From the NCBI RefSeq assembly GCF_007859915.1, contig NZ_SJPM01000007.1, forward strand, positions 201,298 through 265,297: DNA of 64,000 nt, written 5' to 3'. Below the pieces are notes generated by a model. The model was not told the origin of the DNA. It ran no database searches and was given only the letters and a program-made list of their open reading frames with translations. Made by a program: the position numbers and the translations under genes. Shown piece after piece: positions 17,001-25,660 of this stretch; positions within the stretch are counted from its first letter, which is position 1; each line of letters opens with the position of its first letter. Source of the DNA: Neorhodopirellula pilleata (lineage in GTDB: Bacteria > Planctomycetota > Planctomycetia > Pirellulales > Pirellulaceae).

Positions 17001-20000
17001 CGTTGAATCTCAGTGGCATGATCGCCTCGAGTCCCAACCAATCATTGACATTGATTCAAAACGACGCACCCGATGCGATTGTCGGCACGTTCGCCGGACT
17101 TCCCGAGGGTGCGTTGATTGCAATCAATGGATTGAACTTCGCGATCAGTTACGTCGGTGGCGATGGCAACGACGTTGTGCTGACCGAAGTGATCTCCATT
17201 CCCGCGACAATTCTTGTGACCACCGCGACGGACGAGAACGACGGGACATTCGATCCCGGAACCGGTACGGGCACGTCGCTGCGAGAGGCTATCATCGCGG
17301 CCAACTCCGATCCGGGGCTCAACATTATCACGTTCGCCCCCTCACTCAACGGAGTGCCGATTGTTCTAACGATCGGCGGAACGGGCGAAGACGCTGCGGC
17401 AACAGGCGACTTAGACATCACAACCGAGATAGTGATCCAGGGTAACGGACCGACCAACACCATCATCGACGGTGGGGTACGGTTTGACATCAACGGGAAC
17501 ATTACCACCCCCGGTTTCGGCGATCGGGTATTGGACGTGCTCGGTGGTGGCAGTCTGAGCCTGAGCCAACTCATGGTGACCGGTGGCCAGACGGTGAACA
17601 CCTTTGCGGACGGTCAAGGCGGCGGGATTAACTCGGACTTTGGAAGCACTCTCGCGATTACGGGTTCGACCATTTTAGGAAACATGGCATCCACAAATGG
17701 AGGCGGCATCTTCGTGTCCGGCGGATCGTTATCGATCCAGGATTCCACGATTAGTGGGAACGCGGCGGGTGAAAGCGGAGGCGGTGTGTATGCGGATGGA
17801 GCGGCGTTGATCCTTTTCAATTCGACCATTTCATCGAACGTGGCCAACGGTAGCGATAGCGGAGGCGGAGGCGTTTATTTACTTGGCGGTGGCGCTGGCA
17901 GTCCAGCCTTCTCGATCACCGACACCGACTTTACCGGCAATACCGCCAACTCCGGCGGCGGTGGATTGGAGATCGTCGACAACGCTGGCTCGATCAGTGG
18001 GGGTGAGTACGCGAACAATACGGTCGGTGGTGGCGTGTTATCGGCCGAAGGTGGCGGTGCGATCGTGATCACTGCGGTGGACTCGACTAGCTCACCGGCG
18101 ATTACGATCGACGGAGTCGAAATCCGTAATAATAACGCACCGGCGGGCGGTGGGATTGCCTTGGTGAATCCGAATCTGACGATCTCGAATTCATTGATCG
18201 AACTCAATCGCGCAGACCTCATCGCAGGCCAAGGTGGACTCGGTGGCGGGATCGCCGCGACCGGCGACAGCAACGGGGGAAGTCTCTCGATCCTCAGCAG
18301 CGATGTACGGAACAACGTCGCCGAATCGAGCGGCGGTGGCATCGTGGCCGGTGGCATTGATCTGAGCGTGACGGACACGAACATCTCCTTCAATGAAGCC
18401 AACGGCCTCGCTGGCGGCATCGGTTTGCAAGGAACGACCTTCGCCCCCTCGTTGACGCTTAACCGCGTGACCGTCAACAACAACATCGCCGGGGCCGATG
18501 GAGGTGGCATCGGAGCGATCGACGCCAACATCGATTTCACCAACGTCACGGTCACCGACAACGAGTCACTCGGCGGAAGCGGGGGCGGTCTCTTCTACCA
18601 AAACTTCGGCTCGTTCGCGGCCAACAGCCGCATCGCGTTCTCAACCTTCGCCAGCAATGTCGATCCATCATTCAATTCGAACATCGATGCGGAAGGCAAT
18701 TCCATCGACATGTTCGCGACGTTGTTCGCCGACGGGATCGGAGTCTTCCGCGGCGGATTCACGTTCAATTCGCTCGGCTACAACGTCAACAACTCGACCC
18801 CGCCCGGACTCGATGATCCGACAGACATCGTCTCGTTCGACACAACCCTGTTGCCGCTCGCGGACAACGGCGGTCCTGTTCGCACTCGCGCTTATGTGCT
18901 TACCGATGAGGTAATCGACCGAGTTCCTGTATTCAATGTTTCGACGGACGCCCGCAACGTTCCACGCGTCGGTATCGGTTCACCCAACGCGGATGTGGGA
19001 GCCCTCGAGGTCGCCGAATACGTCCTCCCATTTGCATCGGCAAACGAGGGCGACGGGACGGTAACGTTTGGTTTGGGGTTAGACAGGATCGTCCCCGAAC
19101 CGTACGCCTTGCAAGTTCAATTCACTGATTCGTTGATCGGCAGCAACTTGAATCCGGCTACGCGAGGTGTGGACTACAACGCAACGGATACGACGCTGAA
19201 CTTTTCCGCCGGGACGGACCAACTTCAGTTTGTGACTGTCAGTCTTTTGGAAGATCAGCTTGTTGAAGGCGATGAGTTCATTTTTTACTTGGTATCTCCG
19301 GCATCGCCCATTACGACTTACGCTTACAATGACGTCGTCCGAATCACCGATAATGACACCGCACTGGGCATTGGCGGAAACATCTTCGTCGACAATGCTG
19401 GTGAAGTACTAGCCGATATCGCAAGCCAAAATAACGGAATCCGAGACAGCGGTGAATTGAATTTCTCCGTCGGCAACAACCCGATTGTTTTCTCGTTGTA
19501 TCGCGTGGCAGACCCCGCGATCGGATTCCAGGGAGCAAGCGTCGATACCCTGATCGCTTCGACGAGTAGCTCCACCGGTAGCTACCTATTCGACCAGGAC
19601 GACCAGGGGAATCCGCTCGCCTCGGGTTCTTATGTCGTTGTGGTGGATGAAAATCAACTCAATACGAATGGGCCTCTGTTCGGCTTCATCAGTAGTTCGA
19701 TTCAGGCTAGCAATCCGGATCTTCCTGATCAAAACGATGCCTCGCTCGTTCCCGGCATCGGATTAGTCAGTTCCGTGATCGACTTGAGTCCCGGCGGCGA
19801 ACCGGACGTGAGCGTTGACGGAACCGACACGAATATCAACAGTACCGTCGACTTCGGCGTATTACCAACCAACGACCTGCGAATCGACACAAGTCTGGTG
19901 GTCGGGGCGTCGGATCTCACTCCCGGCGGAAATGCGAGAACGACGCTGATCGTTGAGAACCTTGGTCCGCTAACAGCGACGAACGTGGTGGTGACACAAA

Positions 20001-22987
20001 TCATTCCGCCCGGCTTGACGCTTAATCAAATCACTCAAGCGGGATCTCCGATTTCAACGATGGCCACAACGGTTACCTTGCCCAGTGGTGAGGTGCGGCC
20101 CGCTGCGACGTTTACCATTGATACGTTGGACGCAGGAGCGTTGTCCAATTACGAGGTGCACTTCGATATCGGCATTGATGTCTCGAGTTCTGTTAGCAGC
20201 CAAGTGAACGTCCGTGGTTTTGAAGTCGAAGTAAGCAGTGACCCGACCAATCCAAGCCAAGATCCGTTCCTCAATAACTTGGCGACAGCTTCAATCGACC
20301 TAGTTCCTCGTTTTGTAACTTTAACGACCGGTTCGGGCGACGGCGACCTCACGATTGAATTGGACGGGTTCGGTAACTTCGGCAGTCTATCGGGACTTTT
20401 TGAACAGTTTGATCCGATTGGTTCCGCCGGTAATCGCTCCGTCATTTTTGAATCCACCATCGGGCTCCGGATCGGAACCTCGGGAAATCGTGTTTTGTTC
20501 AATGATTCGGCGAGCCAAAGTCAAGTCACTATGTTCACAGCGACTTCGAATGTCGCAATAAGTCGTTTAAGCGTCGAAGGATTGGATATCGAATTGACGC
20601 AGGAAGTCCTTCCCACCACTGCGGTCAGTGGAGAACGATCTGGGTCGCTCTTGAATCAGACCTATCGGGTATCCAATCCGACATCTTCGCCGATTACCGT
20701 CGATCTCGTCAGGCTTCTTCATGCCGACACAGCCGATGGCGTCTTCGCAGACGGAGGTGGTTTTACTCGTGACTCTAATGACAATTTAACTTTGTTTGTT
20801 AAGGATCGAGGCGGGCCTGAATTGGACTCTCAGACCTTCGTCGGGATCAACGATGACGGCGGAACCACGTTTGAGCAAGATCGATTTACCGTAGACGAGT
20901 TTGGAATCGTCCGCCCCATCGTGCAAAGCGGCGACCCGCTCAACAATGCTGTTCGCAACGATTCCAATCAAGATGGATTCGTCGATCGGGGATCGGAGTA
21001 CGATGTCGTCAACGCGATGCGGAGGGTACTAACCATTCCCGCCGGTGGATTCGCCGACTACTCCACAACAACCACATTTGGTGGTTCGCCGTCTGACGCC
21101 AGTTTGTCTGGTCAAGTGTTCTGCGATGCCAACCAGAATGGCCAAGACGATCAGGGCGAGGGAGTGGGACTGGCAACGGTCTTCGTTGACATCAACCGAA
21201 ACGGTCTGCTTGACGACGATGAACCGCGAACTTCTACCGATTCATCGGGCAACTACGCTTTCGATCAGTTGTCCTCCGGCGACGCACGTGTAGTGTTGAT
21301 GATCCCGCAAAGCTGCGGATTGCCCGGTGAGTTGGTGGATGTGCCGACGTCGATCAGCTTGGGCGATTTGGTTCGCGACATCATCGTCGTCGACCTCGAT
21401 CGGGACGGGATCGATGATTTGCTCGCGGTGAATGACCGCGGCGAAGAGTTGCTCGTTTATCCTTCGACGTCAGGCGGTGTCGATGGTGTCCCTCAACGCG
21501 TTTCGCTAACCGGACGGCCTCACGCGATCGATGCTTGGACCGCACCCTCGGATCCTAGCAATGCTACCTCGATTCCTCAAACTCATCTCGCCGTCGCCAC
21601 GGTGGGCGGTGGGACGATCCTCGTCGACAACGGGAGCAGCGGAAGCAATAGCGGAAGCAGTGTGCGTCCAGGATTCGGAGCGGTGTTCGGTTTCGACGGA
21701 TTGATCCCATTCGAAATCCCGAATATGGGTGACGGACCGATCGACGTGTTGGTCAACGACTTTGACGGCGACAACGAACCGGACTATGTCTCGGCGGCAT
21801 TCCGTTCCGACGAGTTCTGGATCAAACTCAGCAGTCAGCCGGAATCTCAATTGCTCGCCACGGGTGAAGACCCCGTCCAAGTCGAAACGGGCTATTTCAA
21901 TGATGACTTGTTCCTCGATCTGGCGCTCGGCAGCCGAGGCTATGGGAACGCGCCGGGCACGGTGCAAATCTTCTTCGGAAAAGACCCGACCACGATTGAC
22001 ATCGTTGCATCGTCATCGGTTGATCTTGCCGCGAGGTTCGATCGCGGTCCGGTCTTCTCGGTCGCCGGAAAACTCTCCAGCCTCGCCAGCGGCAATTTGT
22101 TGAGCGGTGATTTCGTCGGAAGTGGCGTGTCTGGTTCCGTCTCACGCGACGAGTTGATTGTTCTGGATCAGAGCGGTCGCTTGCTTGTGGTTGGCAACGA
22201 CGGCGGATCGCTAGGAATCTTGGAATCCGTTCAGCTCCAGCCAGGCACGAGCCGGGTTCATGTGGGTGACTTCGACGGCGATTTCAATGATGACGTTGTC
22301 GTCGTGCGTTCTGAAAACGTCGTTTACGACCGTGACCAAACCCCAGTCCAGGCAACCCTCAAGCCTGGGGAAATTGATGTGTTGCTTGGCGACGGTAGCG
22401 GTTCGCTTCCGAGTGGACATTCGAACTATTTGGCCGGTTCGGTCGTCGACGTAGCGTTCGGGGATCTTGAAGGATCGGGCAACGAAGGGCTGGTCCTCGC
22501 CAATCGCTCCGGAACCAGCGGAAGTAACGCGGGTGGCACGACGTTGATTCGATTGGGATTAGACAAGCGAGACGTCTTCATTGACCCCAGCGTTACGGCG
22601 GAAGCCCGATTCTCGCCTTCAGCGATGTTGACCCGGATGGATGTAAACGGGGATCGTGTCATCACGGCGGTCGATGCCTTGAACATTATCAACGAGTTGA
22701 ATGCACAAGAAGCGAGTCAGCCCGCTGCCGGTCAATCCGAACCGCTCGGGGGAACCACCTTGGTGTTGGATCTGGGAATCGCGACGGACGTTAGTGGAGA
22801 TGGTCAAACCACGCCGCTCGATGCGTTGATCGTCATCAACCATCTCAACGCCGAAAACGCGATTCTGGATGTCGCGGCGGAACCCTTGTCGATGTTCGTT
22901 GCCGAAGCGAACGCCAACTCGGAAGAAGACAGCTTTGATGACGATGTCATTGACGCGATCATGGCCGAAGTGGGAGGGCTGTTTTAG
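11036..22987 (+). CDS. Giant beta-helix surface protein with LExLExRxLLA motif, Calx-beta/SdrB/DUF11-like domains and dockerin
   Basis: A 3983-residue protein, the largest gene here. The very basic N-terminus ends in LESLESRRLLA, a motif typical of large planctomycete exported proteins. Next come ~40-residue Gly/Asn-rich beta-helix repeats (11.74-12.9 kb), an autotransporter-type repeat (FAGLPEGASALINGLIF, 13.3 kb), a duplicated block (13.56 and 15.39 kb), GGGIYN-type Pmp repeats (14.1-14.8 kb), more beta-helix (16.0-16.7 kb) and a second autotransporter repeat. A CSLREA-like segment (GTSLREAIIAANSD, 17.27 kb) opens another Pmp-like set. After that come a Calx-beta-like stretch (19.0-19.3 kb), SdrB-like segments (GGNIFVDN, SGQVFCDANQNGQ), a DUF11-like domain (19.87 kb) and FG-GAP-like repeats. 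It ends in two dockerin-type loops (DVNGDRVITAVDALNII, DVSGDGQTTPLDALIVI). The open frame begins at 10826; the ATG at 11036 starts the basic leader. Likely cell-surface or matrix located. Confidence 0.9.
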   Translation: MPLRPPFCRPILSNNVLEPGRRSTRKRSDRPRRSGEKRRLKLESLESRRLLATDVMIGLNGDPGSYSEDVSGLTVTFRPTTAGVDNVLGTPDDLPQMSVSVSDITGLLESGFNVVIETDEPGSTNTGDILFQQIINPNGSDRVSLRFNAAGSIIVDTGGLDVVSGQVDLTFNADRDGTGGGNIEIFSGVAIDTNSGDVVFGGGADPLSTPARGTLNRLAGVSIGGSIDTGGGSVSIRGAGDAAGGGDGVVISSNASINSLDGSISMTGTATAGINGSGVGVLVNAASINTLNGPITVVGTGAGTGIDHDGIRMISGATIASGGDGNILLTGTSGVGINSNSGIVLEDNLTSITALNGNISLVGTGRGSGQNNNGISVRSRPMINAIGTGSISLTGINESGTSFNYGVATSGFGNVIRSAGGGVTVSGTSNGTTTFNHGVSLFDTTLEDTSTGLVSITGISGLGTDDNRGVAIEESLATVQSSGGGVLIEGTGRGSGNNNHGVAVINSAVRELSTGTITINGTSQAGGANNDGLIIDFSTVAAADGNISLTGAGSGTGDSNDGVLVNFGSSIGNSGNGSITLTGQSGQGVSNNRGVVLQFDARLSSTGSGNISLNGTTSDPAGTAIAMLTERPSGFIATGGDFIASATNGQLSTPALDAPVSDLVSASNIRLGGTTDIGGQINGVAASGFFPISGDLQLGGADTLSINVDGLSAGSDHDQLLVTGGVNLGNAALNLTGNIASNLGQSVTIIANNGIAPVNGVFAGLPEGASALINGLIFNISYVGGDGNDVTLTQSDTLTILGDGADEQIELIAGPTGLGVVRNGNAFGTVLNSSFQEIAVDLSGGNDVLTIDFTGGNPIPARGIAFNGGVGGNDSMEFVGGNATTVRHSFLNANDGTVDIDSRLISYVGLEPIIDNLSAADRTFEFLGGAETITLGDDANAIGRSLIDSSLGESVSFANPAFSLTILAGDGDDTITVNTLDAGNTAGLIIDGGDGAADQLIMNNVDIDTNQNNRGLRITEMETVGITGGTIADNQSPRGGGIYITNSTSGTTTTATIDSVTIVDNRVTTITSGGGVYNEGADLTVTNSTISNNATPGRGGGIYNFQGTLIVSNTTISGNQAGSSGGGIENDNGNVTLNNVTLGGIAPADGNTTPINGGGLHATGASSQTTINGGFIQNNMAGEEGGGLWNGDGIMTIDGTRVVENRANAANNFGNDQGGGGIFNIGGSLQLTDAFLNQNSANAAGGSGGGLLSDGGVVSISGTEVMNNNRYGLALINGVDATILSNTFSGNVDADVSQLGTTGDDVFDVTATLISDGVSSTTIDNTVGTFRLATLDGLDTVNVSGGLNAQFQIDGGDPINSPADILNLNTQNNPLTISPTSFSIAGMAAFTPTNFETVNFVNVFDVTIEADANANDIGLFVNGPNTEVVIDGQTVFSQFTGVLAFMVINGTDGDDVLTIDYTNGNPLPAGSLTFNGGVGGNDSMVITGGSATTVTHSFLNANDGSVDIDGGLISYVGLEPIVDSLDVVDREFNFLGGDETITLSDEVFAAGSNRIDSTLGESVSFLNPTGSLRINSLFGDDVIDFDSLDVNFGASIDINTSEDTVVFDANLRLGQSLSSSGDLTINAGVIDIQQNARIDTSLATGIGQTGNVTLQASRNISLNSAIIVTQDGTVMINGGSGANASDNFTGISIDSSSIETMGTGDINLTANGSSDGTTSGQIGLLVNETSIGASGGGFVQLGGVAGAGLDGNVGVHIRGNSDVFSNGGGVTVSGTGAGTGLSNFGVRIAPGQIRDTSDGNVTVDGVGGDGTDFNHGVRLESDAGGLTRINANLGSILVSGFSSGTGTANDGISVTGDVDIVNQSTGSIDLIGTAGAGGFAMSLDAPALNVVASNGVINVTANAGRIGTSNSQFAQTLLSGDGVNVTGELTIGEYTGSLDPDFGVLTISENLSFDPSSTLTMQVNGTAVGTNQDQLIKLGGGQLELNDATLNLSGMIASSPNQSLTLIQNDAPDAIVGTFAGLPEGALIAINGLNFAISYVGGDGNDVVLTEVISIPATILVTTATDENDGTFDPGTGTGTSLREAIIAANSDPGLNIITFAPSLNGVPIVLTIGGTGEDAAATGDLDITTEIVIQGNGPTNTIIDGGVRFDINGNITTPGFGDRVLDVLGGGSLSLSQLMVTGGQTVNTFADGQGGGINSDFGSTLAITGSTILGNMASTNGGGIFVSGGSLSIQDSTISGNAAGESGGGVYADGAALILFNSTISSNVANGSDSGGGGVYLLGGGAGSPAFSITDTDFTGNTANSGGGGLEIVDNAGSISGGEYANNTVGGGVLSAEGGGAIVITAVDSTSSPAITIDGVEIRNNNAPAGGGIALVNPNLTISNSLIELNRADLIAGQGGLGGGIAATGDSNGGSLSILSSDVRNNVAESSGGGIVAGGIDLSVTDTNISFNEANGLAGGIGLQGTTFAPSLTLNRVTVNNNIAGADGGGIGAIDANIDFTNVTVTDNESLGGSGGGLFYQNFGSFAANSRIAFSTFASNVDPSFNSNIDAEGNSIDMFATLFADGIGVFRGGFTFNSLGYNVNNSTPPGLDDPTDIVSFDTTLLPLADNGGPVRTRAYVLTDEVIDRVPVFNVSTDARNVPRVGIGSPNADVGALEVAEYVLPFASANEGDGTVTFGLGLDRIVPEPYALQVQFTDSLIGSNLNPATRGVDYNATDTTLNFSAGTDQLQFVTVSLLEDQLVEGDEFIFYLVSPASPITTYAYNDVVRITDNDTALGIGGNIFVDNAGEVLADIASQNNGIRDSGELNFSVGNNPIVFSLYRVADPAIGFQGASVDTLIASTSSSTGSYLFDQDDQGNPLASGSYVVVVDENQLNTNGPLFGFISSSIQASNPDLPDQNDASLVPGIGLVSSVIDLSPGGEPDVSVDGTDTNINSTVDFGVLPTNDLRIDTSLVVGASDLTPGGNARTTLIVENLGPLTATNVVVTQIIPPGLTLNQITQAGSPISTMATTVTLPSGEVRPAATFTIDTLDAGALSNYEVHFDIGIDVSSSVSSQVNVRGFEVEVSSDPTNPSQDPFLNNLATASIDLVPRFVTLTTGSGDGDLTIELDGFGNFGSLSGLFEQFDPIGSAGNRSVIFESTIGLRIGTSGNRVLFNDSASQSQVTMFTATSNVAISRLSVEGLDIELTQEVLPTTAVSGERSGSLLNQTYRVSNPTSSPITVDLVRLLHADTADGVFADGGGFTRDSNDNLTLFVKDRGGPELDSQTFVGINDDGGTTFEQDRFTVDEFGIVRPIVQSGDPLNNAVRNDSNQDGFVDRGSEYDVVNAMRRVLTIPAGGFADYSTTTTFGGSPSDASLSGQVFCDANQNGQDDQGEGVGLATVFVDINRNGLLDDDEPRTSTDSSGNYAFDQLSSGDARVVLMIPQSCGLPGELVDVPTSISLGDLVRDIIVVDLDRDGIDDLLAVNDRGEELLVYPSTSGGVDGVPQRVSLTGRPHAIDAWTAPSDPSNATSIPQTHLAVATVGGGTILVDNGSSGSNSGSSVRPGFGAVFGFDGLIPFEIPNMGDGPIDVLVNDFDGDNEPDYVSAAFRSDEFWIKLSSQPESQLLATGEDPVQVETGYFNDDLFLDLALGSRGYGNAPGTVQIFFGKDPTTIDIVASSSVDLAARFDRGPVFSVAGKLSSLASGNLLSGDFVGSGVSGSVSRDELIVLDQSGRLLVVGNDGGSLGILESVQLQPGTSRVHVGDFDGDFNDDVVVVRSENVVYDRDQTPVQATLKPGEIDVLLGDGSGSLPSGHSNYLAGSVVDVAFGDLEGSGNEGLVLANRSGTSGSNAGGTTLIRLGLDKRDVFIDPSVTAEARFSPSAMLTRMDVNGDRVITAVDALNIINELNAQEASQPAAGQSEPLGGTTLVLDLGIATDVSGDGQTTPLDALIVINHLNAENAILDVAAEPLSMFVAEANANSEEDSFDDDVIDAIMAEVGGLF
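13560..15790 (+). repeat. Segmental duplication inside the giant gene (copies ~13560-13960 and ~15390-15790)
   Basis: Both copies encode the same ordered motifs: LTID(F/Y), GGVGGNDSM, TTV.HSFLNANDG, LISYVGLEPI, FLGG.ETITL and a closing LGESVSF. DNA similarity is visible too, for example TTCCTCAATGCCAACGACGG in both. Between the copies lies the Pmp-like region. A second duplicated pair, the autotransporter-type repeat, sits at ~13308-13413 and ~17081-17185. The gene has evidently grown by internal copying of modules. Confidence 0.85.
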
Positions 22988-24129
22988 CGTTTGCGATAAT
23001 CGGTCGGCGTGGTGCCGGTTTCGCGTTTGAAGGCCGCCGTCATGTACTCGACGTATTCGAAACCGGTGCGTTCGGCGATTTGATGGATTGTCAGTTCGGT
23101 TTCTTGCAATAACTCTTTGATGCGGTTGATGCGGACACGCTGAATTTCCTCGTGCGGCGTCCGCGAAAGCCACTTCTTGAAACGGTGTTCCAACGCCCGA
23201 CGAGACAACGAAACGTTTCGCAACACGTCCGCGACGCGGATGTTGGCCGTCGCATGACGCCGGATGTATTGCAAGGCCTTGGCGATTTCCGGATCATCAA
23301 TCGCCAGGATATCGGTCGACTCTCGAACACGAATGCCCAATGGTTGGGTTAGCAGCGGTTGCTCGGTTGAAACACGTTCGCCCGACATCATTCGGTTGAG
23401 CAGGTCGGCCGCCTCGTAGCCAGTGCGACAAGTATCGGGAATCACACTCGATAGAGTTGGTTCGCATAACTCACAGATCAATCGATCATCGTCAACTCCC
23501 AGTACCGCAACTTCGGCGGGCACGGCGATGTCCAATTGACGGCAAACGTCGAGGATCTGCTGCGCTTTGAAATCATAACAACCCATGATGGCGATCGGTC
23601 GCGGGAGTATTCGGATCCAATCGATCAGTTCGCGACGTTCTCTCGCCAAGTCATAGGTTTCGTCGTAACGACCGATCGAATCGAGTCGAAACGTTTCGCA
23701 TCCCGCCGACTCGGCCAAGCCGCAGAAATGATCTCCGCGCTTGCGCGACCAAGCAAAGCCGGCATCGCCACAAAACGCGAGCCGACGATAACCTCGCTCG
23801 ACGAAATGGTCGACCGCGAGTTGCGAGATCGCACGGTCCTCCGTGTCGGCCCATGGCACGCCTTTGACGTGACGGGCAGCACTGAGGTCCACGATCGGAA
23901 CTTGAAACTCGCGAAGTTGGCGACCGATGTCGTCGGTTTCAATTCGGGCGATGATCCCGTCGCCTGCCCAATTTTTTAGCCACGGCGGAGGCGGCGCACC
24001 GCGTTCCTGTTCGGTCAGATGAACCGACCAATTTCCGCATTCTTTGGTGTAAGCGATCACGCCTTCGAGCAGCCCGCGACAGTAGCCGTTGGATGTCTCG
24101 ATCAACAGGGCGACGGACTTGCGTTGCAT
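22984..24129 (-). CDS. xylR: XylR-like transcription regulator (LacI-type sensor, AraC-type HTH)
   Basis: The 381-residue product has a periplasmic-binding-protein-like sensor (residues 1-275: VALLIETSNGYCRGLLEGV, WADTEDRAISQLAVDHFVERG, RLAFCGDAGF, VAVLGVDDDRLICEL) fused to a C-terminal double-HTH AraC domain (IRVADVLRNVSLSRRALEHR and ELTIHQIAERTGFEYVEY). This order, with the sensor first and AraC HTH last, is that of E. coli XylR, which activates xylose genes when xylose is bound. It is divergent from xylA with a 125-base gap that holds a candidate operator. Its stop shares bases with the stop of the convergent giant gene. It contains the usual XylR residues around PTLSSVIPD. Confidence 0.92.
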   Translation of the reverse strand: MQRKSVALLIETSNGYCRGLLEGVIAYTKECGNWSVHLTEQERGAPPPPWLKNWAGDGIIARIETDDIGRQLREFQVPIVDLSAARHVKGVPWADTEDRAISQLAVDHFVERGYRRLAFCGDAGFAWSRKRGDHFCGLAESAGCETFRLDSIGRYDETYDLARERRELIDWIRILPRPIAIMGCYDFKAQQILDVCRQLDIAVPAEVAVLGVDDDRLICELCEPTLSSVIPDTCRTGYEAADLLNRMMSGERVSTEQPLLTQPLGIRVRESTDILAIDDPEIAKALQYIRRHATANIRVADVLRNVSLSRRALEHRFKKWLSRTPHEEIQRVRINRIKELLQETELTIHQIAERTGFEYVEYMTAAFKRETGTTPTDYRKR

Positions 24130-24148
24130 GGTACCGGAGAATGGGTAT

Positions 24149-24183
24149 GTGAAATATCTCCGATCAGTATGCGCGATATCTAC
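24149..24183 (+). promoter_or_regulatory. Candidate XylR operator: direct ATATCT repeats 22 bp apart, with a possible xylA promoter downstream
   Basis: GTGAAATATCTCC (24149-24161) and GCGCGATATCTAC (24171-24183) share GNGNNATATCTNC with 22-base spacing, about two helical turns, as expected for tandem AraC-family half-sites. TTGACT at 24197-24202 could be a -35 box; the matching -10 (around 24220-24226) is poor. The site lies between divergent xylR and xylA. Confidence 0.45.
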
Positions 24184-24254
24184 TGGAATTTCGAGATTGA
24201 CTCGGGATAATCACCGAAAATAACTCCGTTTGCCCCATTCCCCACGTGAGATCC

Positions 24255-25571
24255 ATGACTGCTTTTCCCGAAGTTTCCAAGATCCGTTACGAAGGCCCGC
24301 AATCGAACAACCCGCTGGCGTTCCGTTGGTACAACCCGGACGAAGTCGTCGCGGGCAAAACGATGAAGGATCAACTGCGTTTCGCCGTGACGTATTGGCA
24401 TACGTTCCGTGGAACAGGAGCCGATCCGTTCGGCGGCGGGACGATGCATCGCCCGTGGGACGATGGTACGGAATCAGTCGAGAACGCCTGCAACCGTGCT
24501 CGCGCCGCGTTCGAGTTCTTTGAAAAACTCGACGTGCCCTACTACGCATTTCACGATCGCGATGTGGCCCCCGAAGGAGGAAGTCTTTCTGAAACCAACG
24601 CGAACCTCGACGCGGTCGCGGCCGTGCTCAAGGAAGAGCAACAACGAACCGGCGTCAAGCTGCTTTGGGGCACCGCCAACATGTTCAGCAACCCACGTTT
24701 CATGCACGGCGCGGCAACGACCTGCAACGTCGAAGTGTTCGCCTACGCGGCCGCTCAGGTCAAGAAAGCGATGGAAGTAACGAAAGAACTCGGTGGCGAG
24801 AATTATGTCTTCTGGGGAGGTCGTGAAGGCTATCAGTGTCTTTACAACACCGACATGAAACGTGAACTCGATCACCTTGGGCGGTTCTTCCACATGGCGG
24901 TCGACTACGCCAAAGAAATCGGATTCACCGGCCAATTCCTGATCGAGCCGAAACCGAAAGAGCCGACCAAGCATCAATACGATTCCGACGCGGCGGCCTG
25001 TTTGAACTTCTTGCGGTCGTACGATCTGACCGATCACTTCAAGCTGAACATCGAAACCAATCACGCGACCCTTGCCGGTCACGAGATGATGCACGAACTC
25101 GAATACGCTGGCATGCAAGGAGCCCTCGGGTCGATCGACGCCAACACGGGTGACCTGTTGCTCGGTTGGGACACCGACCAGTTCGCGACCAATTATTACT
25201 TGACGACGCAAACGATGTTGGTGCTGCTCAAGTACGGACTCGGAACCGGAGGCGTGAACTTCGACGCCAAGGTCCGCCGAGAAAGCTTTGAACCGATCGA
25301 TCTATTTTACGCCCACATCGGTAGCATGGACGCATTCGCCCGCGGCTTGAAGATCGCCGCAAAGATCATCGAGGACGGTGCGTTGCAGCAAATCGTCGAC
25401 AATCGCTACGGAAGTTGGAACAGCGACTTGGGCAAGAAAATCGAAAGCGGCAATGCGAGCTTCGCTGATCTCGAATCGTTGATGCTCGACAAAGGCGACG
25501 CCAAGCCGAACACGAGCGGTCGACAAGAGCTACTCGAGAACATCGTCAACCGTTATTTCGATATCGCGTAA
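24255..25571 (+). CDS. xylA: Xylose isomerase
   Basis: The 438-residue cytoplasmic enzyme interconverts D-xylose and D-xylulose with two divalent metals. Its length and sequence fit the long class II group. Catalytic His100 and Asp103 are in YYAFHDRDVAPEG. The family motif VFWGGREGYQ, metal ligand Glu231 (FLIEPKPKEPTKHQYD), the following KLNIETNHATLAGH and the late GSIDANTGD and GWDTDQF are all intact. The ATG at 24255 is preferred over the in-frame GTG at 24246. It is divergent from xylR, which probably activates it. No xylulokinase gene (xylB) is visible nearby; sulfatase genes follow instead, suggesting the xylose comes from sulfated polysaccharide. Confidence 0.97.
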   Translation: MTAFPEVSKIRYEGPQSNNPLAFRWYNPDEVVAGKTMKDQLRFAVTYWHTFRGTGADPFGGGTMHRPWDDGTESVENACNRARAAFEFFEKLDVPYYAFHDRDVAPEGGSLSETNANLDAVAAVLKEEQQRTGVKLLWGTANMFSNPRFMHGAATTCNVEVFAYAAAQVKKAMEVTKELGGENYVFWGGREGYQCLYNTDMKRELDHLGRFFHMAVDYAKEIGFTGQFLIEPKPKEPTKHQYDSDAAACLNFLRSYDLTDHFKLNIETNHATLAGHEMMHELEYAGMQGALGSIDANTGDLLLGWDTDQFATNYYLTTQTMLVLLKYGLGTGGVNFDAKVRRESFEPIDLFYAHIGSMDAFARGLKIAAKIIEDGALQQIVDNRYGSWNSDLGKKIESGNASFADLESLMLDKGDAKPNTSGRQELLENIVNRYFDIA

Positions 25572-25660
25572 ACGATTCGAATCATCCCACCGACGTGGGA
25601 TCATCAGCTAGAATGTCGCGGCAAAGCTTCGACTTACTTACCTAGCGATGAACGAGACTC

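Noticed and set aside
24474..25211. 245-codon frame opposite xylA
   Set aside because: xylA is certain; the antisense frame arises from its codon pattern.
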